A stretch of DNA of 64,000 nucleotides, taken from Cordilura impudica (taxonomy: Eukaryota; Arthropoda; Insecta; Diptera; Scathophagidae). Each line of letters begins with the position of its first letter. Within the stretch, counting starts at the first letter, position 1. The notes beneath the pieces are model-generated. The model was not told the DNA's origin. It saw only the letters and a program-made list of their open reading frames with translations, and searched no databases. The position numbers and the translations under genes were made by a program. The stretch is from contig OY821518.1 in assembly GCA_963682025.1 (NCBI GenBank), positions 238,022,204 through 238,086,203 on the forward strand. The letters are read 5' to 3'. This document shows positions 12,111 through 23,975 of this stretch, in pieces.

Positions 12111-12348
12111 ATGTGTAAACATCTATATGCGCAGGGGGGTAAATTTCTAATTCACAACACAATCACAACAACAGCGTAATATATGAGCGTAAGATCTTAC
12201 GCGTAACATGTAAGCATTAAGACAAATCGGTGTGACATGATTGTTTGGTGAAAAAATTATGATATGTAATAACCTTTTTATCTCTCTTTTCTGTATTTTA
12301 TTTATTACCAGATATTTACACATCTCCCCTGTGATCGGTCTCACATGA
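12111..12348 (+). mobile_element. Small MITE, family E, copy 1
   Basis: Absent from the same place in B1 and B2, so it is an insertion. Left end ATGTGTAAACATCT, right end reverse complement TCATGTGAGACC, with CAGGGG shared near both ends: imperfect inverted termini. The interior has a perfect 16-bp palindrome, GCGTAAGATCTTACGC. A second copy in the opposite orientation lies at 35973-36360. Confidence 0.7.
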
Positions 12349-12693
12349 TTTTTTATTAACAACAGGTAGTTTAGCATTTAGCATTTGCTTTAGATGTTGG
12401 TGAATTTTTACTCCCTTTATATTAACTCGTAGTGTCTGCTTGTCCGTGACCCAATCGATCTGAAACTTTGCAGGCGGGCTCGTGGCGATGACAAAATGAT
12501 CTAACAAACTTTTTTTGTGATGCCAAAACAATGGAATCTTTCAAATTTTTCTACCAGAGTTGATAAAAAAAAATGTACAAAAGGTTAGTTTTTATTATAT
12601 TATTACCACAACGAACAGAAAAACAACAAGTCCAGCTATAACAACAATACAACATTTAGAATAACCACAAGAACAATACAGAAACATATATTT

Positions 12694-15474
12694 GGGGGAT
12701 TTCATGTCAAGTGCACCAACTTTTGAAACCGATGTCTTCCGATCGTGATGAAATCTGCACCAAGGTTAGTCCTATTGGATAGTAGTTAAGATACAATTTT
12801 TCATCAAGATCGGTCCAGATCTCTCTGAGTTAGAGGGGATCAAAATTTGACATTTTGGCCAAACAGGTGTTTTTTCTCATCCATGTAACTTATTACCTAT
12901 TGTTGTTGGAAAATTTTCTCCCAAATAGTTTAGATAGCTATTTCTTCAATATTTCGGAAAAAAAATACTTAAAAAAAAAAAATTTTAGACTTTTTTTTTG
13001 CTAAATTAAAGCATTTTTTGCCTTTTTTTTCAAAAAGGGAATTTTTTTTTTTTTCATAAGAAAGCTTAGGATTTTTCCTTTAAGAACTTTTTGATCGCTT
13101 AGTGGGATGGGAGTGGGATATCTATCAAAATAAATGTTTTGTAACTCAAGACAACGGTTTTTCAATTTTTCACAAATGCACTATTTTGAATTTTTTCCTA
13201 TTTGTGTGTAAAACCTTACAAATAAAACTTATACTGAGAAACTAGACAAATTAACCTTTCCGAAGGTATGTAACATAACTAACTAAAATTTTATACCCTC
13301 GATACTGTAATACCCAGAATATGTTAACCTCAGGAAAAAAAACGCTTTTTTTCTATAGAAATGTTGAAAAATTATTATTTTTTATTTATTTTTAATAATA
13401 ATTAAATTAATGTATAATAATAATAATATTAAAAATAAAAAGATAAATAATTTATTAAAATTTAATTTTAATTGCATTAGATCCATTTATATCATAACTA
13501 TTTTTATACTTAATTTATTGTAGCTGATGAAGTATTTAAGTCTTGTAAATTTTTAAATACCCAGTCTTTCATCCAGCTTTTTTGTCGCCTTTATTTTCTG
13601 CGTTTTTGTCAATCCTTTCTTGGCGTTACAAGGTTCAGCTTTTGATTTCGCTGCTGGTTTATTTGTTGGCTTTGGAAAGAAATCGCATTGAATAGAGGCA
13701 GAAAACTTTTTCAACTTGAGTCTTCCATCTACAAGTGGTATAAAAGCATGGTATTGAGCGGTGCCATCGATTGTTACCGTAGCATCGAATCTGCTCTTTA
13801 GTGTTTTCAATGTTTCCTGATGATCCTCTTTGCTACTAAAAACTATTTTAGTTTCTTTACAATAACTCTTTGCCCAATGGAATAAAGCAGTCGCATCTAA
13901 GATGCGATCTTGATGAGAGCACTGGAGGCTATACTTCGCTGCATTTCTTTTAAGGTTTGCTCCAATACCATCACATGCTCCTTTACCATAAGCAGTAGGA
14001 TGAAAATGCCACTCAGCTGGCATTCCAAAATCTTTTTCATGGGCCATAAGATTTGCCAAGCTACTTTTGTTTTTAAAATGTTGACGAGCTCCGTCCGAAA
14101 CGTAGTATACCTTCATTGCTGTAAATTTAGATTTTAGAAATTTTAGTATTCTCTTCTGGTACTCATAGACTGCAAAGGTATCATGTTTTAAATCGTCGGA
14201 TATGATTGCCATACTTTTGTGTTCCAGTTTTTCATCTTTCATATAGTAAATAACTACTGTAAATATAGTTGCTTGGTCGTTATTGAAGTGGAATGCTTGT
14301 ATGGCATCCTGAAGAACATATTTATAGTTTTCTGCGAAATCATATGAAATAACGAATTCACCAGACTTCAAATGCATCTTCAAATCCTTGAAGAATGACC
14401 ATTGCTCTTTATCTAAAAAGTCATGGGTTCTCAAGTTTAGCAATCCTGTACACATTTCTTCCACAAAATCATCCACATTTAAAATGATTGTTTTCAATGT
14501 GCATCTGTCAGTCTGAATGCAAGAATCAAATTTGACCTCCTCTATATATTCTCGATCTAAAGAGTTGATTAAATTTTCTTTGATAAATGTGGTTTTCGGG
14601 CAATTGGTACATTCACCTAAGTGGCAAGAAGTTGTTGCATTAGGACACATAGTCAATTTAAGGCAATCGCGGTAATCGTGTAAATCTTCTTCCGAATCAT
14701 CTGTTAAATTCTTTAAGTTGATTTCCTTAAACATCAGTTCAACATTTTCATGGTAAATGCAAACGCATACTGTGTGAGTTCCGCTGCTTTCTGCCAAAAC
14801 GCTATGTTTTGGTCTCATTTGGGTTAATTTCGTGAAGCCAATTCTAATATCCTCGTGTTCTGATTGAAATGTTGCAAATAACTCTTTCAGGTTACAGATA
14901 ACCATTCTCTTCTGTTATGTTATGAAGGTATGTTACATACCTTCGGAAAGGTTAATTTGTCTAGTTTCTCAGTATAAGTTTTATTTGTAAGGTTTTACAC
15001 ACAAATAGGAAAAAATTCAAAATAGTGCATTTGTGAAAAATTGAAAAACCGTCCCACTAAGCGACCAAAAAGCTCTTAAAGGAAAAATCCTAAGCTTTCT
15101 TATGGGAAAAAAAATGCCCATTTTGAAAAAAAAGGCAAAAAATGCTTTAATTTAGCAAAAAAAAAAAATCTAAAATCTAAAATTTTTTTTTTTTTTAAGT
15201 ATTTTTTTCCGAAATATTGAAGAAATGGCTATCTAAACTATTTGGGAGAAAATTTTCTAAGAACAATAGGTAATAAGTTACATGGATGAGAAAAAAACAC
15301 CTGTTTGGCCAAAATGTCAAATTTTGATCCCCCTCTAACTCAGAGAGATCTGGACCGATCTTATTGAAAAATTGTGTCTAAACTACTATCCAATAGGACC
15401 AACCTTGGTGCAAATTTCATCCCGATCGGAAGACATCGGTTTCAAAAGTTGGTGCACTTGACATGAAACCTCCC
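12694..15474 (-). mobile_element. DNA transposon with ~550-bp terminal inverted repeats (family K)
   Basis: The left arm 12694-13270 and right arm 14930-15474 are near-identical reverse complements, starting GGGGGATTTCATGTCAAG and, from the other side, GGGAGGTTTCATGTCAAG. A single 450-codon transposase-like gene fills the space between. The right arm directly abuts the start of that gene, and the N-terminal coding region known from the 33465-33989 copy is absent, so this copy has lost an internal segment. The target duplication is not clear because flanks are T-rich; ATTT on both sides is one possibility. It sits inside Helentron B3. Confidence 0.8.
13553..14905 (-). CDS. Transposase-like protein of family K, C-terminal 450 residues
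   Basis: An unbroken 450-codon frame, far longer than chance here. Cysteines at 87, 94, 99 and 102 with His95 (CHLGECTNC) may bind zinc. Three acidic blocks look like an RNase-H-type core: ISYDFAENY (D189), YYVSDGARQHFKN (D271) and GKGACDGIGANLKR (D312). A Lys-rich tail follows from about 405. I recall similar uncharacterised proteins in aphids, Hydra and other invertebrates, where this part is preceded by a further N-terminal region. A comparable N-terminal part is encoded separately at 33465-33989. Long inverted repeats flank the gene, so transposase is the natural reading, but the superfamily is not assigned. The frame is intact, yet it starts inside the family's conserved region, so the protein is probably not fully functional. 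Confidence 0.7.
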   Translation of the reverse strand: MVICNLKELFATFQSEHEDIRIGFTKLTQMRPKHSVLAESSGTHTVCVCIYHENVELMFKEINLKNLTDDSEEDLHDYRDCLKLTMCPNATTSCHLGECTNCPKTTFIKENLINSLDREYIEEVKFDSCIQTDRCTLKTIILNVDDFVEEMCTGLLNLRTHDFLDKEQWSFFKDLKMHLKSGEFVISYDFAENYKYVLQDAIQAFHFNNDQATIFTVVIYYMKDEKLEHKSMAIISDDLKHDTFAVYEYQKRILKFLKSKFTAMKVYYVSDGARQHFKNKSSLANLMAHEKDFGMPAEWHFHPTAYGKGACDGIGANLKRNAAKYSLQCSHQDRILDATALFHWAKSYCKETKIVFSSKEDHQETLKTLKSRFDATVTIDGTAQYHAFIPLVDGRLKLKKFSASIQCDFFPKPTNKPAAKSKAEPCNAKKGLTKTQKIKATKKLDERLGI

Positions 15475-15521
15475 ATTTTTAAATTTTCGTTTTCCATTTT
15501 TAATTTTTCATTTTTCATTTT

Positions 15522-16251
15522 TATACCCTATACCACTATGTGGTTTGGGTGTAATGACTTTGTGCTGCTGTATGTAACAACCAAAAATATTTGACCTACA
15601 CCCATCTTTAATTATACCGATCGAATCAGAATCACTATCTGATTCGATTTAACGACGTCCGTCCGTCCGTCCGTCTGTGTGTCCATGTAAAGCTTGTAAT
15701 CAAACTGCAGGTCGCAAATATGAATATTGAAATTGGTGAGAATCGGTCCATGTTCAGACCTAGCCCCCATATAAATGACCCCTATGAAATCAACATATAT
15801 TGCCATAAGATCCAAACTATCATACAAATCTTAGTCAAATTGGGTTTATATGTATATATTACATCCATTAATCAGTAGTCCAAAAATGATCCCTATTGGA
15901 CAACTCTTAGTCATAGGCCCCATATAGAGCTGCTTCCCGATCTCCACTAAAATCTATCAAAAAACAAAAATATTGCACTGATTCTTCTCAAATTTTGTTT
16001 GTATATATTTTTGCAAAAGACAAGAGACTCTACCAAACATGGTTAGGATCGGTCCATATTTGGGCCTAGTCCCCATATAGATATAGCTTCCGATATGAAC
16101 TTTTTCATATCTGCAGCCGAAAAAATTAATAAAAATCCCACTAAAATTTGATTTATGCTTATTTTCTATATCCAGTTAGTTGGGCCTGAGAGATAAGGTC
16201 GCTAAACGCATGGTATAGGGTATCGTATAGTCGGTCTAGACCGACTATAAT
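15522..16251 (+). mobile_element. DINE-like family A, first of a tandem pair
   Basis: Begins TATACCCTATACCACTATGT, carries a GTCC/GTCT proto-microsatellite at 15659-15679 and ends with GTCGGTCTAGACCGACTATA, a perfect hairpin. It passes directly into the next copy without the TTTTCTTACTTGTTT tail. This layout is that of DINE-1/mini-me Helentrons. Open frames inside it are antisense readings of the repeat and are not genes. Confidence 0.85.
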
Positions 16252-17062
16252 TATACCCTATACCACTATGTGGTTTGGGTATAATGACTTTGTGCTGCTG
16301 TTTGTAACTACCAAAAATATTTGACCTAGACCCATCCTTAATTATACCGATCGACTCAGAATCACTTTTTGAGTCGAAATAGCAATGTCCGTCCGTCCGT
16401 CCGTCCGTCTGTGTGTCCATGTAAACCTTGTAATCAAACTACAGGTCGCAAATATGAACATATTTTGATGAAATTTGGTATTTGGCATATAAGCTTTCAT
16501 CGGCCATGGGATGAAAGCTACTGCAATTGGTGAAAATCGGTCCATGTTCAGACCTAGTCCCCATACAAATGACCCCTATGAAATCGACATAAATTGCCTT
16601 AAGTTCCAAATTATCATATAGATCGCGTTCGAATTGGGTTTGTATGTGTTTATTACATCCATTAATGAGTAGTCCAAAAATTATGCCTATAGAAAAATTC
16701 TTAGTCATAGGCCCCATATAGAGCTGCTTCCCGATCTTCACTTAAATCTATCAAAAAACAAAAATATTGCACAGATTTTTCTCAAATTTGGTTTGTATAT
16801 ATTTTTTCAAAGTATAAGTGACTTTACCAAATATGGTCAAGATCGGTCCATTGTTGGACCTAGTCCCCATATAGACATATCATCCGATATGAATTTTTTC
16901 ATATCTGCAGCCAAAAAAATTAATAAAAATGCCACTCAAATTTGGTTTTTGCTTATTTTCTATGTCCAATTAGTTGGACCGAAGAGATGGGGTCTCTAAA
17001 ACATGGTATAGGGTATCGTATAAGCGGGCTAGACCGACTATAATTATCTTACTTATTTTAAT
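16252..17062 (+). mobile_element. DINE-like family A, second of a tandem pair
   Basis: Same structure as the copy immediately upstream and joined to it head to tail. GTCC repeats lie at 16386-16410; the 3' hairpin at about 17022-17044 is slightly mutated and is followed by TTATCTTACTTATTT. It is more complete in the middle (about 80 bp more) than the first copy. Confidence 0.85.
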
Positions 17063-17476
17063 TTTATGTACTTCTTCAGTGATTTCTCGGGACCAATGAA
17101 ACCGATTTCCACGATTTCTTTTCACGAGGGCATGATGGTGACAAGAACAACATAGACAAATCATATTTTTTCAAGACTTTTTTACTTCTTCATTCAATTC
17201 TCGGGACCTAATCAACCGATTTGTACAATTTTAAATAGCAAACTTCTCAGGATATCAATGAATCATTTTTTATGCCAACGAGCACCCTAGCTGCCCGATT
17301 GAAGCCCGTCATCGTGATTTCCACAGACGGACAGACGGACATCGCTATATCAACTCCGCTTGTTATAAGGATCACAAATATATATATTTTATGGGGGTGC
17401 AAAATTTTTTTTCTAATTATTACAAACGGAATGACAAACTTATATATATCCTCTGCACACTGGGGTGGAGGGTATA

Positions 17477-18054
17477 ATAATTAATCAATCAAGTAAATTT
17501 TGTAAATTATGTATTTTTTTTTTTTTTTGCAAAATCACTCTATCGAAAGTTACCAAATTTGTTACAAAGCATACAATTTAAATAAAATAATTGATAAAAA
17601 AAAGTATATTTTTGGTGCTGACATAACAATGGAAACTTTTTAACTTTTGTACCAGAGTTGATTAAAACAATAAAAATAAATATCGTATGAAAGATAATGT
17701 ATAAAATCTTAACCATTATTTAAATATTTACAGTTTATGACATTTTCTTTCAACGGTTTTTTAACACAATTGAATTTTTCAATGTTGTAATCTTATAATT
17801 AATTATTAAAAAAATAATGGCAAGAATAGTTTTGTGAAGAGTTAAAAACCAGAATAATACATAATTCTAATAACAGTCTTAAGCATTTGATACCCATATT
17901 GGGTATGTTGACCTGGAAAAAAATGAAAATATCAACAATAATCTAAAAAATATACCTTTCTTAAAAACGGTCCAGCTCGGAATGGGTTAACGCTAGACCA
18001 GAAATATTTTGGGAATCGTTATAAAACAAACCAATGTAGATTTCAAGGGGACAA
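17477..18054. other. Unassigned AT-rich sequence
   Basis: No gene seen. A small perfect hairpin, ATACCCATATTGGGTAT, lies near 17890-17906. Confidence 0.5.
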
Positions 18055-18268
18055 TTTTTTTTATGAGTCGCTTTAATATATAATATATATAATTTATTTC
18101 TATCTGCACGCCACAAATTAATAACGAAACTATTGAAATTTGGTTTATGATTATATATAGGTATCCAGTTATTTGCTCAGCAAAGTTGGATCCAATACCC
18201 TCTCTCGAGAAGCAAGCTATAGGGTATCGTATAGTAAGTTTAGACCGACTATAATTTTCTTTTTTGCT
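18055..18268 (+). mobile_element. DINE-like family A, diverged 3' fragment
   Basis: Retains GCTATAGGGTATCGTATAGT, then a TTTAGACCGACTATAATTTT end and blocks matching the late part of the family. The 5' portion is lost. Confidence 0.6.
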
Positions 18269-19844
18269 TAAATTTTAGACTGGTTTTTATTTGCCTAACA
18301 AAAGCTTATCGGTTAAGCAAATATTCGTTTTGGTTAACTGATAAGTTAATGTTCCATTTTTGATCACACAATTAATCTTTTTTAATGTTTTAATTGGAAT
18401 ACAAATGTATGTAGAAGAAAAAAAAACGATATTATTTATAAAACATACACATCCACTTCATATTCCGAGAGCAAACAAGCAACGATATTGACCTACAGTA
18501 ACTGAATGTTTGTTAATACGTCTCATGAATGAGTTCGTAAGTAGAATTTTATATATGAAGAGATTTTTAAATTGAAAATAAAAGCTTATATGTATGTCGT
18601 ATAAAGCACTACATAGGGAACGAGTTATTAATAAAATATAATTGCAAAAAAATAATTAAACAATTCATAAAATATTCCATTGCTTCACTACACTGCATTG
18701 TATTGTATTCGAATTTATACAGATAAAATGTATTTAAAAAAAGCAGAAACATCATAATCTTTTTGATAAATGCCTATCACAAAAAAAAAACAACATGCTT
18801 TCAACACATAGCCAGCCACTCATTCACTCGGAATACGCATGATAGGTTTTTCCGATGGACTTTAGACTTTGTATCTAAAACAACGTCAGCAGCTTCGCAA
18901 GATGTTGAAGAAAAGCAAAAAAAAATGCATTGGAATAAATTGAATAATGCTTTAATCACGCTTGTGTATTTAGTTGGGAAATGTAATAAGAGCAATTGCA
19001 TTTGCTTAAGGGATGCCAAGCGGGACTAAGATTTGCGAATACCGGTATTCGCGGTTTTGGAATGAAGATCCCGGAATTTTTTGTAATTTTAAGATTTTTC
19101 ATTTATTTATTTATTTTTTTTTTTGTTAATTTTTCAATATAAAATGTCATTTATTTATTAGTAAACAAAGTATAGTAAACAAAAACAAGGAAGATATAGT
19201 CGTTCTGGGCTGCGTATTAGATACTTTTTATTATGATTTTACTTTTTTTATTAGCGAACACATCAAATTACAAAGCGCTAACTAAAAAGAAATAACTTGG
19301 TGGATTTTCTACAAAATATCCACCGTCAATCGAAACATGACAGATCTATTGGCGAAGTCACTATTTTGGAGACACTGGATTTATGATTCTAGATTAAGAG
19401 TTCTATGTGCTTTAAAAAAAAAGTAAGAAACTATCGAAAAAATAAAGATATAATAAATATCCACCAGACGGGATTTCGAATTTACAAATATTGATGTCCC
19501 AAAAAGCGCACTACTTCCATTTATCGCCTTTTTTAAAATAACGCTTCCGTTTTCGTTTTTTTAGCGCTTTTAGTGCCGTTTAAATGCAACAGTTTATGTT
19601 AAACAAAATTGCACGTACATATTTGATCAGTTGATCATACTTTTGTTTCGCAAAAGTTTATTGGAAGTACATACATATATGAATATTATATCAAGAACAT
19701 ATTTGTAATTTATTAGACGTTTTATTTTACATGAATCGTTATGTACAAAAATTTTAAAATAATATTTTATAATTCATGTTGTGCTAATTACGCAGTGCAA
19801 CAGCCGTTTTCAGCTAAAACACAAAATCATTAAAGATTTCTTAT
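18269..19844. other. Unassigned sequence with palindromes
   Basis: No supported gene. An 88-codon frame at 18763-19029 shows no recognisable domain. A perfect 18-bp palindrome, GCGAATACCGGTATTCGC, lies at 19035-19052. An imperfect hairpin with CTTATCGGTTAA and TTAACTGATAAG arms lies near 18309-18350. Confidence 0.5.
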
Positions 19845-22800
19845 TATACCTTCCACTCCAGTGTGCAGAGGGTATATATAAGTTTGTCATTCCGTTTGTA
19901 ATAATAAGAAAAAAAATTTTGGACCCCATAAAATATACATATTTGTGATCCTTATAACAAACGGAGTTGATATAGCGATGTCCGTCTGTCCGTCTGTGGA
20001 AATCACGATGACGGCATCAATCGGGCAGCTAGGGTGCTCGTTGACATAAAAAATGATTCAGTAACATCCTGGAAAGTTTGCTATTTAAAATCGTCCAAAT
20101 CGGTCGATTAGGGCCCGAGATTTGAATGAAGAACTAAAAAAAGCCTTGAAAAAATATAATTTTCTATGTTGTTCTTGTCACGATCACGCCCTCAATAGTG
20201 CAGATACAGTGATCATTTTTAGTGAGAATGATTCACCAAATTCATGGGAAGATTTCTGTTTCAAAAATCATTAAAATCGGTGGAACAGGTCCAGGGAAAT
20301 CTCTGAAAAATTAAAAAAAAAATGAAAAATATGATGTTTCTATATTGCTCTTGTTGTTATTCTAAATGTTGTGTTGTTGTCATAGCTGAACTTGTTGTTT
20401 TTGTGGTCGTTGTGGTAATAATATAATAAAAACTAACCCTTTGTACATTTTTTTGTTAACTCTGGTAGAAAATTTTAAAAGTTTCCATTGTTTTGGCATC
20501 ACTAAAAAAATTTGTTATATCATTTCTGTTATTACCACGAGCTTGCCTGCAAAATTTCAGATCGAATGGGTCACGAGAAAGGGGTTAAAATCGATCCAAA
20601 ATTTTTTCGACAAGCAGACACTACGAGTTAATATAAAGGGAGTAAAAATTCACCAGCATCTAAAGCAAATAATGCTAAAATACCTAGTTGTTGATAAAAA
20701 GAAAACAATGTAAATTTAGCAAAAAAAATTTTTATGTATTTATTTATTTAAAGAGAAAAACACAAAAACAACGTTTGAGGTTGTATTATTTGTGTGTAAT
20801 ATTTACATATACATGCATACACATATTAAATAATATAAATAATATACATATATTCTATATATGTATATCCAAAATAACTGCATGTTAGAAATAAATCGGT
20901 ATATTATTTTATTTACATAAAATTCTGCAATATTTTGTTGTGGGGAAATATATTTTTTTTTCATTTTGCTCAGCGTGACTATGCCACAGTAGATGGCGCC
21001 ACAATTTTTGTTCTAATTAGCTTTGCAATAGTTATTTCTATTTTAACATGAATGTCAATATTTTCAAATAGATATTATACATAACAATGTTAAGAGTATA
21101 CACGGGCTGGTCTTTTATTTCATACGTTTTTTCATTATTCTTTTACAAATATGAACATAAGTTTGGCATATTAACTTTTTGTTGCCTTTACAAAATAGAG
21201 TTACCGAGTTCATCAATGAGTTTTTTGCTTTCAAAACAGTTCTACATTGTTATATAGAATTATTATTCTGCTTTACCTACAAAATATCTGATTGCGATTA
21301 CATCTAATTTTTAAAAATTGTTTGTAATTACTAAAGCATTATTATTCACATAAATACAAAATTGCACTTTTTAAATTTTCCATTCAAATTTAAGAAAATA
21401 TCAATTCTAAAAACTGGAATTAAAAATTTCCAATTATAAATTGCAATTAATTGAATTTGAGAAAATCATATCAAAACGTCAGAAAATATAATTTTAAATT
21501 TAGAAGACATCAATTGCATCTTTAATATATAAATTTTATTTGTTAAACACAAATTGAAATTCAAAAAAAAAAAAACACCAAATACCTGTGTTTACATTTA
21601 AAAAATTTTTACATTTAAAAAAAAATATTGACATTCAGGAGAAATTAATAGCTTTTCAGTATCGCGATTCAGTAACTTCTTTTAACGATAGTCGAATCGT
21701 TAAAAAAAAGAAAATAGCAAAATTATCATTAAAATTTTTAAACGATGTTCGCTATTGTTAAAGTCAGCTGTTGTTATCTAAACGATAACCGTTTTTGTGT
21801 TGTTTATTCAATCGATAATAACTTTAATTTTTTAGGTTGAAATGTCGTCATACATAAATAAAAATCATAAAATAGTGAAAATATTTTGCTTTTATTAAAA
21901 AACTTTTTTATATAAATAAAAAAATTAAATAGCATATTCAATTCATTATTTAATTTTCAAATAAATTAACAGAAATATTAGTAAAAAATAGAGATATTAA
22001 ACATAAACATAAAATCATCCTGTCAAACAAAAAGTAATTTGTTTTTTTCTATTCTTTGTGTTTTTCGCTTATTTTGACAGAGATGCCACTCGTTTACAAT
22101 TTAAATAAATAGAAAAATAGAGATGTCGACTGTAGTTAAGATGTCTGTACTTAGTGAATCACTTAATCCTTAGTGCAAAGAACAATAGCTGTCGATATAT
22201 TTTGCGATTGTCGGATCGTTGAAATTTACAGAATCGGACTACAGAAAACATTAATTTAAATTCAATGAATTTTAGAAAACGTCAAATGATATTTAAGAAT
22301 TGCGTACATAAAAACTGTTACATAAATAAACGCAATTTGATGAGAATGTTATTTATATAGAAATTTTTTTGGATGAAAATTTGAAGTTTTTCAGAAAATA
22401 AAGATAACAAATTATTATCTGTTTTTTTGCGTTTGGCATCCCTAATTTTAATATTTGTTATTATAAATTTATTCTCTATGTTTTCCAAATATGACAATAT
22501 TTTAATAAAAAAAAGTTGAGAGAGCTTTTTTTTTGTTATTATTTTGTTACTCCATCCGACCTACATCTCCAATTAGCGCGATTTAATGCATATAGCCACC
22601 CTACACAACAATTAACTTTGCAATGGAGGTTAGGGCGAGCTATTTAATTAGCAAAAAACTAAATTAAAAGAGAAGTTATGTCATATAACCGGAAACGCAT
22701 GCATATAGGTATATAACCTAAATGCATGCAGATGAGCAACCACGATGACTAAAAAGCAAACACCGCAATTAATCCGAAATAATAGAAAAGACGAAAACCA

Positions 22801-22941
22801 ACCCAAAGAATTTGCTGAAATAATTTGGTATTAAGTTTAACAAATTGTTTACTTTTTCATTTACATTTATTATCAAGACTCGAACCGAGGTGGAGGGTAT
22901 CAAAGTTTCGGCATAGCCGAATTTAACACTCTTACTTGTTT
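19845..22941 (+). mobile_element. DINE-1-like Helentron, family B, copy B2, most complete
   Basis: About 3.1 kb with both ends: TATACCTTCCACTCCAGTGT at the start, the core with GATGTCCGTCTGTCCGTCTG at 19977-19996, and an end of CGGCATAGCCG hairpin plus TTTAACACTCTTACTTGTTT. It is the inverse-orientation counterpart of B1 and B3 and matches B1 over most of its length. The interior is non-coding. Confidence 0.8.
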
Positions 22942-23002
22942 CATTCTTCTTAATTTAGCTTCAGTAAATCATTATTTATTATTTTTTGATTAATAACACA
23001 TA

Positions 23003-23232
23003 CTAGCAGATTCCAGCACTCGACATTCGAGTGCAATTTCTAGGCAGCTTTTTTTCAACTTAGCCAATTCACAAACCAACACTATTTTGGTTTATTATCT
23101 GTAAATCTGTAAGTCTGCAAAACGGCTAAAAAGAAATACCTTTCAAATAATATCCGTTTGGTAAAAATCGGTATAAAACGGTAGAACAAAACATCGGTCA
23201 CAAGAAATCTCCTAGCCTATTAATATTATAAA
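23003..23232 (-). mobile_element. Short non-autonomous Helitron, family D
   Basis: On minus the 3' end reads through the hairpin GCACTCGAATGTCGAGTGC to CTAG|T. The 5' end, TTTATAATATTAATAGGC, is mutated in its first bases. It lies about 10 bp from the left end of the Transib element, which apparently entered close beside it. Confidence 0.65.
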
Positions 23233-23814
23233 TTCAGGGCGCACAGTGGACCATATTTTGAGAAGGCGGCCAAAAATCATTTTTTTTTGTTACCGATTTT
23301 AAAGTTATGTTATTCATTTGAAAGTATATACTAGTAAACCTCGGGAGCCAAAAAAATGCGACTCTATCTCAACTATATCACAGCGAACAAGGTCTTCGAA
23401 AATGGGCTTTCTCAGTATTTTGCTAAAATTACAAATTTCTTTGTAAATTTTTATTTTTGAATGACTGTAACTTTTTTGATTTAAAAGATTTTGAAGTGAA
23501 ATAAATTTTGTATAATTTTATGGCTTCCATACTATTAATGTTAAAAATGTAAAATCACTGAGTCATTCCGAAATTAAAAAAAAAAAATTTTAAAAAAAGG
23601 TCAAAATTTTCCGAAAATCTCCTACTTAATAGAGCATAACTCCTGCCAGTCAAAAGCAGTCAGAAAAAAATCTTGCACTCTTCTATAGTCCGAACCCTCC
23701 CCTATACTCCTGTACCCCATTATATACCCGCCAGTTTCCGCCCGTATGCACCAGAACAATTTTTCTGACCCAAGGTTAGATATTTTCTGCAAAATTTATG
23801 AATAGAAAAGTTGT

Positions 23815-23975
23815 CCACTATGTGGTAAGGATATATTAAGTTTGAGGTGATGTTTGTAACTGCCAAAAATATTGGGCCTTTATCCATCTTTTATTATACG
23901 GATCGACTCAAAAACACTTACTGAGTCGATTAAACGATGTCCGTCCGTCCGTCTGAGTATTATGAATACAAAAGT
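23815..23975 (+). mobile_element. DINE-like family A fragment inside the Transib 5' region
   Basis: Contains CCACTATGTGG, the ATCGACTCAAAAACACTTAC block and a short GTCC run at 23939-23953. The 3' end is lost. Confidence 0.65.

Larger units (their letters stand above)
10344..17476 (-). mobile_element. DINE-1-like Helentron, family B, copy B3, with nested insertions
   Basis: The outer ends are the same as B1: AAACAAGTAAGAGTGTTAAA at the left and GAGGGTATA at 17468-17476, with a GTCY core on minus near 17325-17345. The element is interrupted by a MITE (12111-12348), by the long-TIR transposon at 12694-15474 and by two family A elements (15522-17062). Host sequence resumes after them with TTCTTCAGTGATTTCTCGGG, collinear with B1. 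About 550 bp present in B1 and B2 (B1 7345-7900) is missing here, and a TA tract is expanded at 11891-11968. Confidence 0.75.

Noticed and set aside
16202..16741. Overlapping minus-strand frames with DTQTDGRTDG-type repeats, also near 30041 and 34705
   Set aside because: They recur in every family A copy because the GTCY tract reads as Thr-Asp-Gly-Arg. They are antisense readings of a non-coding repeat.
18763..19029. 88-codon frame on plus
   Set aside because: No domain, Lys/Thr/Asn-rich, overlapping frame of similar length on the other strand; within chance for this composition.
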